Shown in pieces: positions 1-11,064 of a DNA stretch of 11,064 bases. The notes beneath the pieces were generated by a model. It searched no databases and was not told the origin of the DNA. It worked only from the letters and a program-made list of their open reading frames with translations. The stretch is from the NCBI GenBank assembly GCA_965371355.1, contig CBDUYD010000095.1, positions 1 to 11,064 of the forward strand, given 5' to 3'. Position numbers and translations under genes: made by a program. The stretch is from JASJHI01 sp965371355 (lineage in GTDB: Bacteria > Actinomycetota > Acidimicrobiia > Acidimicrobiales > Ilumatobacteraceae). The first letter of the stretch is position 1. Each line of letters starts with the position of its first letter.

Positions 1-55
1 CTATCGTACCAACATTCACATGCGGCTTCGTACGCTCAAACTTCTCTTTACTCAT
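1..55 (-). CDS. tuf: Elongation factor Tu, N-terminal fragment (cut by window edge)
   Basis: EF-Tu is the GTPase that delivers aminoacyl-tRNA to the ribosomal A site. Only the first 18 codons are inside the window. They read MSKEKFERTKPHVNVGTI, the conserved EF-Tu start that leads into the GHIDHGKT P-loop just beyond the edge. The ATG is at 53-55. A weak GGAG Shine-Dalgarno (plus-strand complement at 66-69) lies 10 nt upstream. The gene follows fusA with a 95-nt gap, the usual fusA-tuf order of the str operon. Identity is nearly certain from this N-terminus and its position; nothing can be said about the rest of the protein. Confidence 0.95.
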   Translation of the reverse strand, partial: MSKEKFERTKPHVNVGTI

Positions 56-72
56 GGCAATGCGACTCCAGT

Positions 73-101
73 GTCGTTTCGTTGTCTCTGTGGGTTGTCA
101 A
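73..101 (-). promoter_or_regulatory. Candidate promoter between fusA and tuf
   Basis: On the minus strand the gap carries a perfect -35 consensus TTGACA (plus-strand coordinates 96-101). Seventeen nucleotides downstream is a poor -10, AACGAC (73-78); GACACT slightly further on is an alternative. The predicted transcript start would lie only about 10-12 nt before the tuf ATG, which is unusually short and would cut into the weak SD. Separate tuf promoters are known in other actinobacteria, but the -10 here is weak. No terminator-like hairpin with a T-run is visible in the gap, so readthrough from fusA is equally possible. Confidence 0.28.
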
Positions 102-150
102 GGAACTCGGACCTGTTGATCCGGGACTGGTTCGATGCGGTGCCGCACGG

Positions 151-2247
<2,097 letters not shown>

Positions 2248-2325
2248 CTCTTGGTTCACTCTCATCTCAAGGTGCGAAATTCGGGGGATGCGTCTCGCCA
2301 CTGCGGGGCGAATGCGCGGCGTTCG

Positions 2326-2331
2326 AGTGTA
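2326..2331 (-). promoter_or_regulatory. Candidate -10 element upstream of fusA
   Basis: TACACT on the minus strand fits the TANNNT form common in high-GC actinobacterial promoters. A start about 7 nt downstream would give a leader of roughly 70 nt before the fusA ATG. No -35 resembling TTGACA sits 16-18 nt upstream; a small 5-bp dyad (GTGGA-CGAA-TCCAC, 2335-2348) occupies the spacer instead. The argument for a promoter here is mostly contextual: fusA is cut off from rpsLG by a terminator candidate and two unrelated genes, and the sulP-fusA gap is over 200 nt. Confidence 0.25.
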
Positions 2332-2440
2332 CCGGTGGATTCGTCCACACCACCCCCTGATACTGCCGCGCATCCGCCTTCCAGCCACCTCCCCGGCGCT
2401 GTTGAGGCACACGAACGCTCGACTGGAGCTGATGCGAGCT

Positions 2441-2458
2441 CCGGCCGATCGAGGCCGG
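2441..2458 (-). terminator. GC-rich hairpin just after sulP (possible terminator)
   Basis: CCGGCC and GGCCGG form a perfect 6-bp stem with a 6-nt loop, beginning 4 nt after the sulP stop codon in the direction of transcription. No T-run follows. It could therefore be a U-tract-less terminator, a 3'-end stabiliser, or chance in GC-rich DNA. The location directly after a stop codon and before a long gap is the main support. Confidence 0.3.
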
Positions 2459-2462
2459 CCGT

Positions 2463-4244
2463 TCACGCTGTGTCGGCGTGTTCGGCCATCACTGCGTTGT
2501 AGATGTTCCCGTAGATGTTGTCCTCGCCCAGCCGATCGATGACACCGTCCCTGCCGAGGACCTCCAAGACGTCGGGGTGGACCCGCGCGAGGCGAATTTC
2601 GACATCGCGGCCCCGGGCCAGATCGAGGATGCTGCTCACCTGGTCCGAGCCCTGCGAATCGATGAACGAGACGGCCTCGAAGCTGATCACGACGGTGTGC
2701 GGCTCGGGATCGGCCGTCTCGAACAGCGCCCGCAGCTCATCCTCGAACGCGCCCGAACTGGCGAAATAGAGGCCGGCATCGAATCGCACGACGAGAACGC
2801 CGGGCTGTGTCTCGCCATCGCCATAGCGCTCGATGCTACGGAAGACCTGGGTGTTCGGCTCGCGGGCCAGCACCGGCATCGACGGCGTCGCCGACACGTA
2901 GATCAGCCAGATGATCGAAAGCACCACGCCGATCACGACACCGGCGAGTACCCCGGCGCCCAGAACCCCGAGGATGGCGACGATCGCGATCCAGAAGTCG
3001 ACCCGCGCCACCCTGAAGAGTCGGCGCATCGCGGGAACGTCCATCATGCCGCCCACGACCGCCTCGATGATGATCGCCGCGAGGACCGGCAGCGGGAGAT
3101 TGGAGAACAACGGGGCGAGCACCAGCAGGGTGAGCACGATGGCAGCCCCGGTCGTGAGCGACGCCACCTGGGTCTTGGCCCCGGAGGTGTCGTTGAGCGA
3201 GCTGGACGAGAGACTGGTGGAGACGGGGATTCCCCCGACCAGACCCGATCCGACGTTTGCTGCCCCCTGGGCGACGGACTCCTGGTTGATGTCGATCCGG
3301 TAGCGGTGCTTGGCGGCGAACGAACGGGCGTCGCCGGCCGTCTGGGAGAAGCCGATGAGCAGCAGCCCGATCGACGCCGAGACGATCACCTGGATGTTGT
3401 CCCGAACGAAGTCGAGATCGGGGAACTCGATCGACGGCAGACCGCGGGGGACATCGCCGACCAGGGCGACGCCCTCCTCACCGAGATCGAGCGCCCATCC
3501 GGCAAGGATGCCGAGAACGACGAGCACGAGTGCTCCGGGGACCTTCGGCGCGGCGTAGCGGAGTCCGAAGATCAACACCAGCGAGAGCACGCCGATCAAC
3601 AACGTCGTGCCGTCGGTCTCGTCGAGACCCGCGATCCAACTGCCCAGCTTGCGCCACGAGTTCGAACCTTCGGCGTCGGTGCCCGTCAGTTTTGGGAGTT
3701 CCCCGATCACCACCTGGATCGCGGCTCCGAACAAGAATCCCGTGATCACGGCTTTGGAGAGGAAGTTGCTGATCCAACCCATCTTGAAGATCGCGAGAAG
3801 CAGGTACAGCAGCCCCGTCATGATGGTGATCGCGGCGACGAGCGTGACGGCGTCGTCATCGGAGACTCCTGCAGTGACCAGTGCGCCGGCGGCCACAGCG
3901 GCCAGCGCCGAGCTCGGTCCCGTTGCGATCTGGCGCGACGTCCCGAAGATTGCGTACAGGATCGCTCCCGCCGCCGCCGCGTACAGCCCGTGCTGGACGG
4001 GAACTCCGACGATGCCCGCGTAGCCCAGCGACTTCGGGACAACCAGCGCGGCCACGGATACTCCGGCGATCACGTCCGGTCGCAACCAACGTCGGTTGTA
4101 ACGCGGCAACCAGCCGACGATCGGGATCACCCGGGCGATGCCCGACGGTTCGGGGTCCCGCGTGTCGGGTGAGTCGGTTGGCCCAGCCTCTCCGTGCGCT
4201 GATCCGTCCGCTTTGGGTGCCGGCCGATCGGATGATTCGGTCAT
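2463..4244 (-). CDS. SulP/SLC26-family inorganic anion transporter with STAS domain
   Basis: This is a 593-residue inner-membrane carrier of the SulP family, which moves sulfate, bicarbonate or related anions; the substrate cannot be assigned from sequence. The first ~38 residues are polar and probably disordered. The membrane domain spans about 55-450. Family landmarks are VPVQHGLYAA (81-90), GTSRQIATGPSSALA (101-115), SKAVITGFLFGAAIQVVIGELPKL (about 163-186; TM plus re-entrant region) and the serine-rich PVSTSLSSSSLNDTSGAKTQ segment (340-359). A cytoplasmic STAS domain occupies about 480-590, with VVRFDAGLYFASS and FIDSQG (527-532); Ser530 is at the site phosphorylated in anti-anti-sigma STAS proteins. 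The ATG at 4242-4244 has a perfect AGGAGG (4250-4255) at 5-nt spacing. An ATG at 4248 is out of frame. It lies 99 nt downstream of the CBS gene, on the same strand, suggesting co-transcription. Its place between rpsG and fusA is unusual. Confidence 0.93.
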   Translation of the reverse strand: MTESSDRPAPKADGSAHGEAGPTDSPDTRDPEPSGIARVIPIVGWLPRYNRRWLRPDVIAGVSVAALVVPKSLGYAGIVGVPVQHGLYAAAAGAILYAIFGTSRQIATGPSSALAAVAAGALVTAGVSDDDAVTLVAAITIMTGLLYLLLAIFKMGWISNFLSKAVITGFLFGAAIQVVIGELPKLTGTDAEGSNSWRKLGSWIAGLDETDGTTLLIGVLSLVLIFGLRYAAPKVPGALVLVVLGILAGWALDLGEEGVALVGDVPRGLPSIEFPDLDFVRDNIQVIVSASIGLLLIGFSQTAGDARSFAAKHRYRIDINQESVAQGAANVGSGLVGGIPVSTSLSSSSLNDTSGAKTQVASLTTGAAIVLTLLVLAPLFSNLPLPVLAAIIIEAVVGGMMDVPAMRRLFRVARVDFWIAIVAILGVLGAGVLAGVVIGVVLSIIWLIYVSATPSMPVLAREPNTQVFRSIERYGDGETQPGVLVVRFDAGLYFASSGAFEDELRALFETADPEPHTVVISFEAVSFIDSQGSDQVSSILDLARGRDVEIRLARVHPDVLEVLGRDGVIDRLGEDNIYGNIYNAVMAEHADTA

Positions 4245-4290
4245 TCATCCCTCCTGAGTGTCGAACCTAGCAATCGGCAAGATGCAGCCC

Positions 4291-4313
4291 GCGAGTCGAA
4301 CAAGGCGACTCGC
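4291..4313 (-). repeat. 8-bp inverted repeat in the CBS-sulP gap
   Basis: GCGAGTCG and CGACTCGC are perfect 8-bp arms separated by 7 nt. The minus-strand transcript would form a hairpin with loop CCUUGUU, starting 30 nt after the CBS stop codon and ending about 46 nt before the sulP start. No U-run follows, so it does not look like a standard intrinsic terminator. It could be an mRNA stability element, a partial attenuator that sets sulP below the CBS gene, or a protein-binding dyad. Confidence 0.45.
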
Positions 4314-4343
4314 CGCCGGGATTCACGCGCATGAGGGGGCGCG

Positions 4344-4778
4344 TCAGCGACCCTGGATGTAGTCGAACAGCTGCTGGTTCTCGCTCTCGAGCTCACCGAG
4401 CCGGTACTTAACGACGTCACCGATCGAGACGATCCCGGTCAGCGAACCGTCATCGTCGACAACCGGCAGGTGCCGGAAGCGCCGGGCGGTCATCATCGCC
4501 ATCAGCTCGTCGACGGTGTCTTCGGCACGGCAGGTGACCACATCGGTCGACATCGCCGACGACACGGAGCGGCCCAACGTGCCGCCACCGTGGGATGCGA
4601 GCGCTCGCACCACATCGCGTTCGGACAGAATGCCCTGGATCTTGCCGTCACCGGCACTGACGACCAGCGCACCGATGCCGTGGTCGCGCAGCGCGGCGGT
4701 CGCCTGCGCGAGAGTGCTCGCGGCGTCGATCGTCGCGACTGCGAAGCCTTTCGTGGACAAGATGGATTGAACGTTCAC
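4344..4778 (-). CDS. Two-CBS-domain protein, putative nucleotide-sensing regulator
   Basis: This is a 144-residue stand-alone Bateman module. CBS repeat 1 covers about 8-60, with TLAQATAALRDHGIGALVV and GILSERDVVRAL; repeat 2 covers about 74-128, with MSTDVVTC, VDELMAMMTARRFRHLPVV and LTGIVSIGDVVKYRL. The tail ELESENQQLFDYIQGR is a short amphipathic helix common in this family. There is no catalytic, DNA-binding or membrane domain. Such proteins usually bind AMP, ATP or other adenosine ligands as dimers; the ligand and target are unknown here. The start is GTG (4776-4778), supported by GGAGGAGG four nt upstream and by the N-terminus fitting the family. It is followed by the SulP gene 99 nt downstream, so a role in controlling that transporter is plausible but purely contextual. 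It sits between rpsG and fusA, where no gene is expected. Confidence 0.9.
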   Translation of the reverse strand: MNVQSILSTKGFAVATIDAASTLAQATAALRDHGIGALVVSAGDGKIQGILSERDVVRALASHGGGTLGRSVSSAMSTDVVTCRAEDTVDELMAMMTARRFRHLPVVDDDGSLTGIVSIGDVVKYRLGELESENQQLFDYIQGR

Positions 4779-4782
4779 GACG

Positions 4783-4790
4783 CCTCCTCC
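4783..4790 (-). promoter_or_regulatory. Strong Shine-Dalgarno fixing the GTG start of the CBS gene
   Basis: On the minus strand the sequence reads GGAGGAGG followed by CGTC and then GTG. It contains AGGAGG (plus-strand complement 4783-4788) four nucleotides before the start codon. This supports the GTG at 4776-4778 over any internal ATG, none of which has a comparable site. Confidence 0.75.
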
Positions 4791-4813
4791 AATGAGTTGT
4801 TCCCCCGCCCATC

Positions 4814-4819
4814 ACAGTA
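4814..4819 (-). promoter_or_regulatory. Candidate -10 element of the CBS-sulP unit
   Basis: TACTGT on the minus strand fits TANNNT and lies about 36 nt upstream of the CBS start codon, giving a leader of about 29 nt that contains the strong Shine-Dalgarno. No consensus -35 is found; the sequence about 17 nt upstream is AACGTC, preceded by GG. It lies downstream of the terminator candidate after rpsG, which is where a separate promoter would be needed. Confidence 0.3.
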
Positions 4820-4911
4820 CCCCCTCACCGACATCTGACGTTCCGCGTCGCCGAACGCCGCCACACACAAGCCTCGGATCCCATCCGCGGGCATCCCGGA
4901 AACGTCGGAGC

Positions 4912-4949
4912 CAGAAACGGAGAAGCCCGAGACCTCGCGGCCCCGGGCT
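4912..4949 (-). terminator. Intrinsic terminator candidate after rpsG
   Basis: On the minus strand an 11-bp stem runs from AGCCCGGGGCC to GGTCTCGGGCT, including two G-U wobbles, and is closed by a GCGA tetraloop of the GNRA class. It spans 4924-4949. It is followed by TCTCCGTTTCT, a pyrimidine-rich but interrupted U-tract. The hairpin begins 38 nt after the rpsG stop. This is the best terminator candidate in the window, and it would end the rpsL-rpsG transcript before the CBS gene. Confidence 0.6.
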
Positions 4950-4987
4950 CCCTCGATCTCGAAATCGCCGGCTCTGCCGACCGCGTG

Positions 4988-5464
4988 TCACCAGCGGTAG
5001 TGGGCGAACGCCTTGTTCGACTCGGCCATCTTCTGGATGTCGTCGCGCTTCTTCATCGCCGCGCCGAGACCCTGGGACGCATCTTGCACCTCGTGGGCGA
5101 GGCACTCGGCCATCGTCTTCTCGCGGCGGGCGCGCGCGTAGTCGACGATCCAACGGATCGCCAGCGTGGTCGAGCGGCGGGGCCGGACCTCGACGGGCAC
5201 CTGGTAGGTGGCGCCACCGACGCGGCGGCTGCGCACCTCGAGTGGCGGCTTGACGTTGTCGATCGCGCGCTTGAGCGTGTCGATCGCCTCTTCGTCGGCG
5301 TCGAGGCTGCTCTGGATGGTGGCCATCGCGTCGTAGACGATCTTCTCGGCCACGGTGCGCTTGCCGTGCAGCATGACCTTGTTGATGACCTGGGTGACGA
5401 GCACGGACTTGTAGATCGGATCGGCGACGAGTTCGCGCCGGGGGGCAGGACCTTTACGAGGCAT
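4988..5464 (-). CDS. rpsG: 30S ribosomal protein S7
   Basis: S7 is a primary 16S rRNA-binding protein that nucleates assembly of the 30S head and lines the E site. The 158 residues are close to the 156 typical of actinobacteria and carry the family signatures throughout: MPRKGPAPRRELVADPIY at the start, INKVMLHGKRTVAEKIVY, then DNVKPPLEVRSRRVGGATYQVPVEV, REKTMAECLAHE, and the canonical C-terminus MAESNKAFAHYRW. The ATG at 5462-5464 lies 6 nt after the rpsL stop, so the two genes are probably translationally linked. A GAGAAG-like Shine-Dalgarno lies inside the last codons of rpsL. In many bacteria S7 autoregulates its own operon; no such site is identified here. Downstream comes a terminator candidate rather than fusA, which is atypical. 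Confidence 0.98.
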   Translation of the reverse strand: MPRKGPAPRRELVADPIYKSVLVTQVINKVMLHGKRTVAEKIVYDAMATIQSSLDADEEAIDTLKRAIDNVKPPLEVRSRRVGGATYQVPVEVRPRRSTTLAIRWIVDYARARREKTMAECLAHEVQDASQGLGAAMKKRDDIQKMAESNKAFAHYRW

Positions 5465-5470
5465 CGCTGA

Positions 5471-5842
5471 TCACTTCTCTTTCTTGGTGCCGTAGAGGCT
5501 GCGCGACTGCTTGCGATTCTTGACACCGACCGAGTCGAGCGCGCCACGGATGATCTTGTAGCGCACGCCGGGCAGGTCGCGGACGCGACCACCGCGGACG
5601 AGCACGATCGAGTGCTCCTGGAGGTTGTGACCCTCGCCGGGGATGTAGGCGGTGACCTCGATGCCCGAGTTGAGCCGGACGCGGGCGACCTTGCGGAGCG
5701 CGGAGTTCGGCTTCTTCGGGGTGGTCGTGTACACCCGAGTGCAGACACCGCGGCGCTGGGGCGAACCCTTGAGGGCCGGGGTCTTGCTCTTGGTGACCTT
5801 GGAGCTGCGGCCCTGACGGACCAGCTGCTGGATGGTTGGCAC
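5471..5842 (-). CDS. rpsL: 30S ribosomal protein S12 with native Arg88
   Basis: S12 sits at the decoding centre and controls translational accuracy; it is the classical streptomycin-resistance locus. The chosen start is GTG (5840-5842), giving 123 residues beginning MPTIQQLVRQGR as in other actinobacteria. A GAGG Shine-Dalgarno lies 8 nt upstream. The in-frame ATG at 5896 would add 18 non-conserved residues and is rejected. Conserved blocks are KGSPQRRGVCTRVYTTTPKKPNSALRK (about 25-51), which keeps Lys43 and Lys44, and PGEGHNLQEHSIVLVRGGRV. At position 88 the sequence has Arg (codon CGC, 5579-5581), where E. coli and M. tuberculosis have Lys. The methylthiolation target Asp89 is kept. The C-terminus LYGTKKEK is standard. 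rpsG follows after 6 nt. Confidence 0.98.
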   Translation of the reverse strand: MPTIQQLVRQGRSSKVTKSKTPALKGSPQRRGVCTRVYTTTPKKPNSALRKVARVRLNSGIEVTAYIPGEGHNLQEHSIVLVRGGRVRDLPGVRYKIIRGALDSVGVKNRKQSRSLYGTKKEK

Positions 5843-5850
5843 GAAAGGAA

Positions 5851-5854
5851 CCTC
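5851..5854 (-). promoter_or_regulatory. Shine-Dalgarno supporting the GTG start of rpsL
   Basis: GAGG on the minus strand lies 8 nt upstream of the GTG at 5842. Together with alignment of MPTIQQLVR to other S12 N-termini, it favours the GTG start over the upstream in-frame ATG at 5896. Confidence 0.5.
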
Positions 5855-5943
5855 GTTCTTTCGGTCGTTCCGGGGTTCGCCGACAGGGCGGACCATCGGA
5901 AATCTGGTGGGTTGGACGTACCCGGACGAGCACGCCCGCCGTA

Positions 5944-5960
5944 CACCGGGAGACCCGGTG
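5944..5960 (-). repeat. Compact 7-bp dyad in the rpsL leader
   Basis: CACCGGG and CCCGGTG form a perfect 7-bp stem around a 3-nt spacer (TCT on the minus strand). It starts only a few nucleotides downstream of the predicted transcript start of the rpsL promoter, so it would be the first structure in the mRNA leader, about 100 nt before the rpsL start codon. No U-run follows. It could be a 5'-end stabilising hairpin or a protein-binding operator; sequence alone does not decide. Confidence 0.5.
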
Positions 5961-5973
5961 AGAGGACCCTGGA

Positions 5974-6002
5974 ATGCTATGCCGGGCCATTCGCTCGCGC
6001 AA
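5974..6002 (-). promoter_or_regulatory. Candidate sigma70-type promoter of rpsL-rpsG
   Basis: On the minus strand, TTGCGC (-35, plus-strand coordinates 5997-6002) and TAGCAT (-10, 5974-5979) are separated by exactly 17 nt. The -35 keeps the TTG core and the -10 fits TANNNT. A start near 5967 would give a leader of about 125 nt before the rpsL GTG. The position, downstream of the structured region after rpoC, fits a separate ribosomal-protein promoter, as is known for rpsL in other actinobacteria. Confidence 0.42.
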
Positions 6003-6017
6003 CGCGATCCGACTCAG

Positions 6018-6068
6018 CGGCGTCTCGACGCCGATCCCGTCGGAAACCGAGGGAATTGACGTCGAGAC
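6018..6068 (-). repeat. Nested, mutually exclusive inverted repeats after rpoC
   Basis: Starting 40 nt after the rpoC stop, the arms GTCTCGACG (6060-6068) and CGTCGAGAC (6022-6030) are perfect 9-bp complements. Between them lies an inner hairpin at 6035-6054 (TCCC-TCGG, loop TTT, CCGA-C-GGGA, one bulged C). The second outer arm also belongs to an alternative local hairpin at 6018-6033, with stem CGGCGT/ACGCCG and loop CGAG, so the two folds compete. No U-run follows. The structure could end or slow rpoBC transcription, protect its 3' end, or act as an attenuator if rpoBC transcripts continue into rpsL. Confidence 0.5.
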
Positions 6069-6108
6069 CGCGGGTCGATGAGACGGCTGGACGATACGGG
6101 GAGAGACC

Positions 6109-10026
<3,918 letters not shown>

Positions 10027-10056
10027 TGTGTGTTCCTCTTCCGTTCGATCAGTTGC

Positions 10057-11064
10057 TCAGTAGCGGGCCCGAGCGAGCTTCTCGCGCTCGCGTCGGGCGT
10101 CGTCTTCTTCGGTGCCGCGCTCGGGGCGGGAGATGTCGATGCCGAGTTCCTCGGCAGCCCTGAAGACTTCATCATCAAGGTCGCGCATCTCGATCTCCTG
10201 GCCGTCCTCGGTGAGCACCTCGACGTTGATGCAGAGCGCCTGCATCTCCTTCATCAGCACCTTGAAGCTCTCGGGCACTCCCGGCTCGGGGATGTTGTCG
10301 CCCTTCACGATCGCCTCGTAGACGCGCACCCTTCCGAGCACATCGTCGGACTTGATCGTCAGCAGCTCCTGCAGGCAGTAGGCGGCGCCGTAAGCCTCGA
10401 GGGCCCACACCTCCATCTCGCCGAATCGCTGGCCACCGAACTGCGCCTTGCCGCCGAGCGGCTGCTGGGTGATCATCGAGTACGGGCCCGTCGAGCGGGC
10501 GTGGATCTTGTCGTCGACAAGGTGGGCCAACTTCAGGATGTACATGTAGCCGCATGTGATGCGGTTGTCGTACGGCTCGCCGGTGTGACCGTTGTACAGG
10601 GTCATCTTGCCGTCGGTCCCGACGAGACGCTCGCCCGAGATCGACTCGGGATTGAGGTTGGCGAGGATCTCCTGGATTGTCGGGTGCTTGCCCGACTTCT
10701 CCTTCTCGTCCCAGTTGGCGCCGTCGAACACCGGCGTCGCGAGGAACATTGCGGGCTTCGTGTTCGGTCGGGTCTTCGACTCGGTGCCGCGGATCGGATC
10801 GTCACCGATCTGGGTGCCGTCCGGGTTGGTCCATCCCCAGCGCGCGCAGTACCCGAGGTGGGCCTCGAGTACTTGGCCGACGTTCATCCGGCTCGGCACG
10901 CCCAGCGGGTTGAGGATGATGTCGACCGACTGGCCGTCGGCGGTGTACGGCATGTCCTCGATCGGCAGGATCTTGGAGATGACGCCCTTGTTGCCGTGGC
11001 GGCCGGCGAGCTTGTCGCCGACGCTGATCTTGCGCTTCTGGGCGACGTAGACCCGCACGAGCTG
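10057..11064 (-). CDS. rpoB: DNA-directed RNA polymerase subunit beta, C-terminal part (cut by window edge)
   Basis: The last 335 codons of the beta subunit lie in the window, and the frame is open through the right edge. The GTG at 11056-11058 is an internal valine, not a start. The fragment opens with VAQKRKISVGDKLAGRHGNKG, which contains the two conserved lysines (GDK and NKG) near the active site. It continues through SRMNVGQVLEAHLGY and ITQQPLGGKAQFGGQRFGEM, then EVWALEAYGAA, the clamp-contacting C-terminal region. It ends in a charged, family-variable tail rich in Arg and Glu (SRPERGTEEDDARREREK). The rifampicin-binding region lies upstream of this part and cannot be examined. rpoC follows after 30 nt, the standard rpoBC arrangement. 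Confidence 0.98.
   Translation of the reverse strand, partial: QLVRVYVAQKRKISVGDKLAGRHGNKGVISKILPIEDMPYTADGQSVDIILNPLGVPSRMNVGQVLEAHLGYCARWGWTNPDGTQIGDDPIRGTESKTRPNTKPAMFLATPVFDGANWDEKEKSGKHPTIQEILANLNPESISGERLVGTDGKMTLYNGHTGEPYDNRITCGYMYILKLAHLVDDKIHARSTGPYSMITQQPLGGKAQFGGQRFGEMEVWALEAYGAAYCLQELLTIKSDDVLGRVRVYEAIVKGDNIPEPGVPESFKVLMKEMQALCINVEVLTEDGQEIEMRDLDDEVFRAAEELGIDISRPERGTEEDDARREREKLARARY

Noticed and set aside
136..147. Short palindrome TGCGG-TG-CCGCA after the fusA stop
   Set aside because: A 5-bp stem with a 2-nt loop and no U-run is too weak to call a terminator.
2248..2466. N-terminal extension of EF-G up to an upstream ATG at 2466
   Set aside because: The extra 73 residues are Arg-rich and non-conserved, and they overlap the end of sulP. 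The 698-residue form starting at 2247 matches family length.
2478..4172. 564-codon open frame on the plus strand opposite sulP
   Set aside because: It is an antisense shadow: the translation is highly charged low-complexity sequence, while the minus strand encodes a clear SulP transporter with a strong Shine-Dalgarno.
4245..4248. Alternative ATG at 4248, four nt before the sulP start
   Set aside because: It is in a different frame that reads a shadow peptide. The ATG at 4244 opens the SulP frame with AGGAGG at good spacing.
4264..4269. TAGGTT (-10-like) on the minus strand before sulP
   Set aside because: It fits TANNNT but has no -35-like hexamer at 16-18 nt, and the transcript would begin only about 15 nt before the start codon, inside or next to the Shine-Dalgarno.
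5843..5896. Upstream ATG start for rpsL
   Set aside because: It would add 18 residues not found in S12 proteins. The GTG at 5842 gives the canonical MPTIQQLVR start and has a GAGG site 8 nt upstream.
6056..6061. TTGACG -35-like hexamer on the plus strand
   Set aside because: No -10 at suitable spacing and no plus-strand gene downstream; it lies within the inverted-repeat region after rpoC.

Overview
The window is a core transcription and translation locus of a high-GC bacterium, with every convincing gene on the minus strand. In transcription order, from the right edge leftwards, it holds rpoB (3' part), rpoC, rpsL, rpsG, a two-CBS-domain protein, a SulP-family anion transporter, fusA, and the first 18 codons of tuf. 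Strong G/C bias at third codon positions, the MLDVN start of RpoC, a charged helical insertion in the N-terminal third of RpoC, and Mycobacterium-like S12, S7 and EF-G sequences all point to Actinomycetota. The exact lineage is inference; a deep-branching class such as Acidimicrobiia would fit.

Layout: rpoB ends 30 nt before rpoC (10057-11064 and 6109-10026). A 266-nt gap (5843-6108) follows. It carries nested inverted repeats just after rpoC, a sigma70-like promoter and a compact 7-bp dyad, and appears to be the leader of the ribosomal unit. rpsL (GTG start) and rpsG lie 6 nt apart. After rpsG there is a good candidate intrinsic terminator with a GCGA tetraloop (4912-4949). Next come a CBS protein (GTG start, strong Shine-Dalgarno) and a 593-residue SulP transporter with a C-terminal STAS domain. 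fusA follows after a 218-nt gap and tuf after a further 97-nt gap.

How the genes work together: rpoB and rpoC encode the catalytic subunits of RNA polymerase. rpsL and rpsG encode 30S proteins, and fusA and tuf encode the two main elongation GTPases. In the classical str operon rpsL-rpsG-fusA-tuf are contiguous. Here a membrane transport module is inserted between rpsG and fusA, and a terminator candidate closes the rpsLG unit. This predicts separate promoters for the CBS/sulP pair, for fusA and perhaps for tuf; weak to moderate candidates are listed.

The most testable single-residue observation is that ribosomal protein S12 has Arg at position 88, where E. coli and M. tuberculosis have Lys and where K88R is a classical streptomycin-resistance change. 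I see no convincing new multi-gene system, no mobile element, no CRISPR array and no tRNA or rRNA gene. The oddities are the interrupted str operon, the structured rpoC-rpsL spacer and S12 Arg88.
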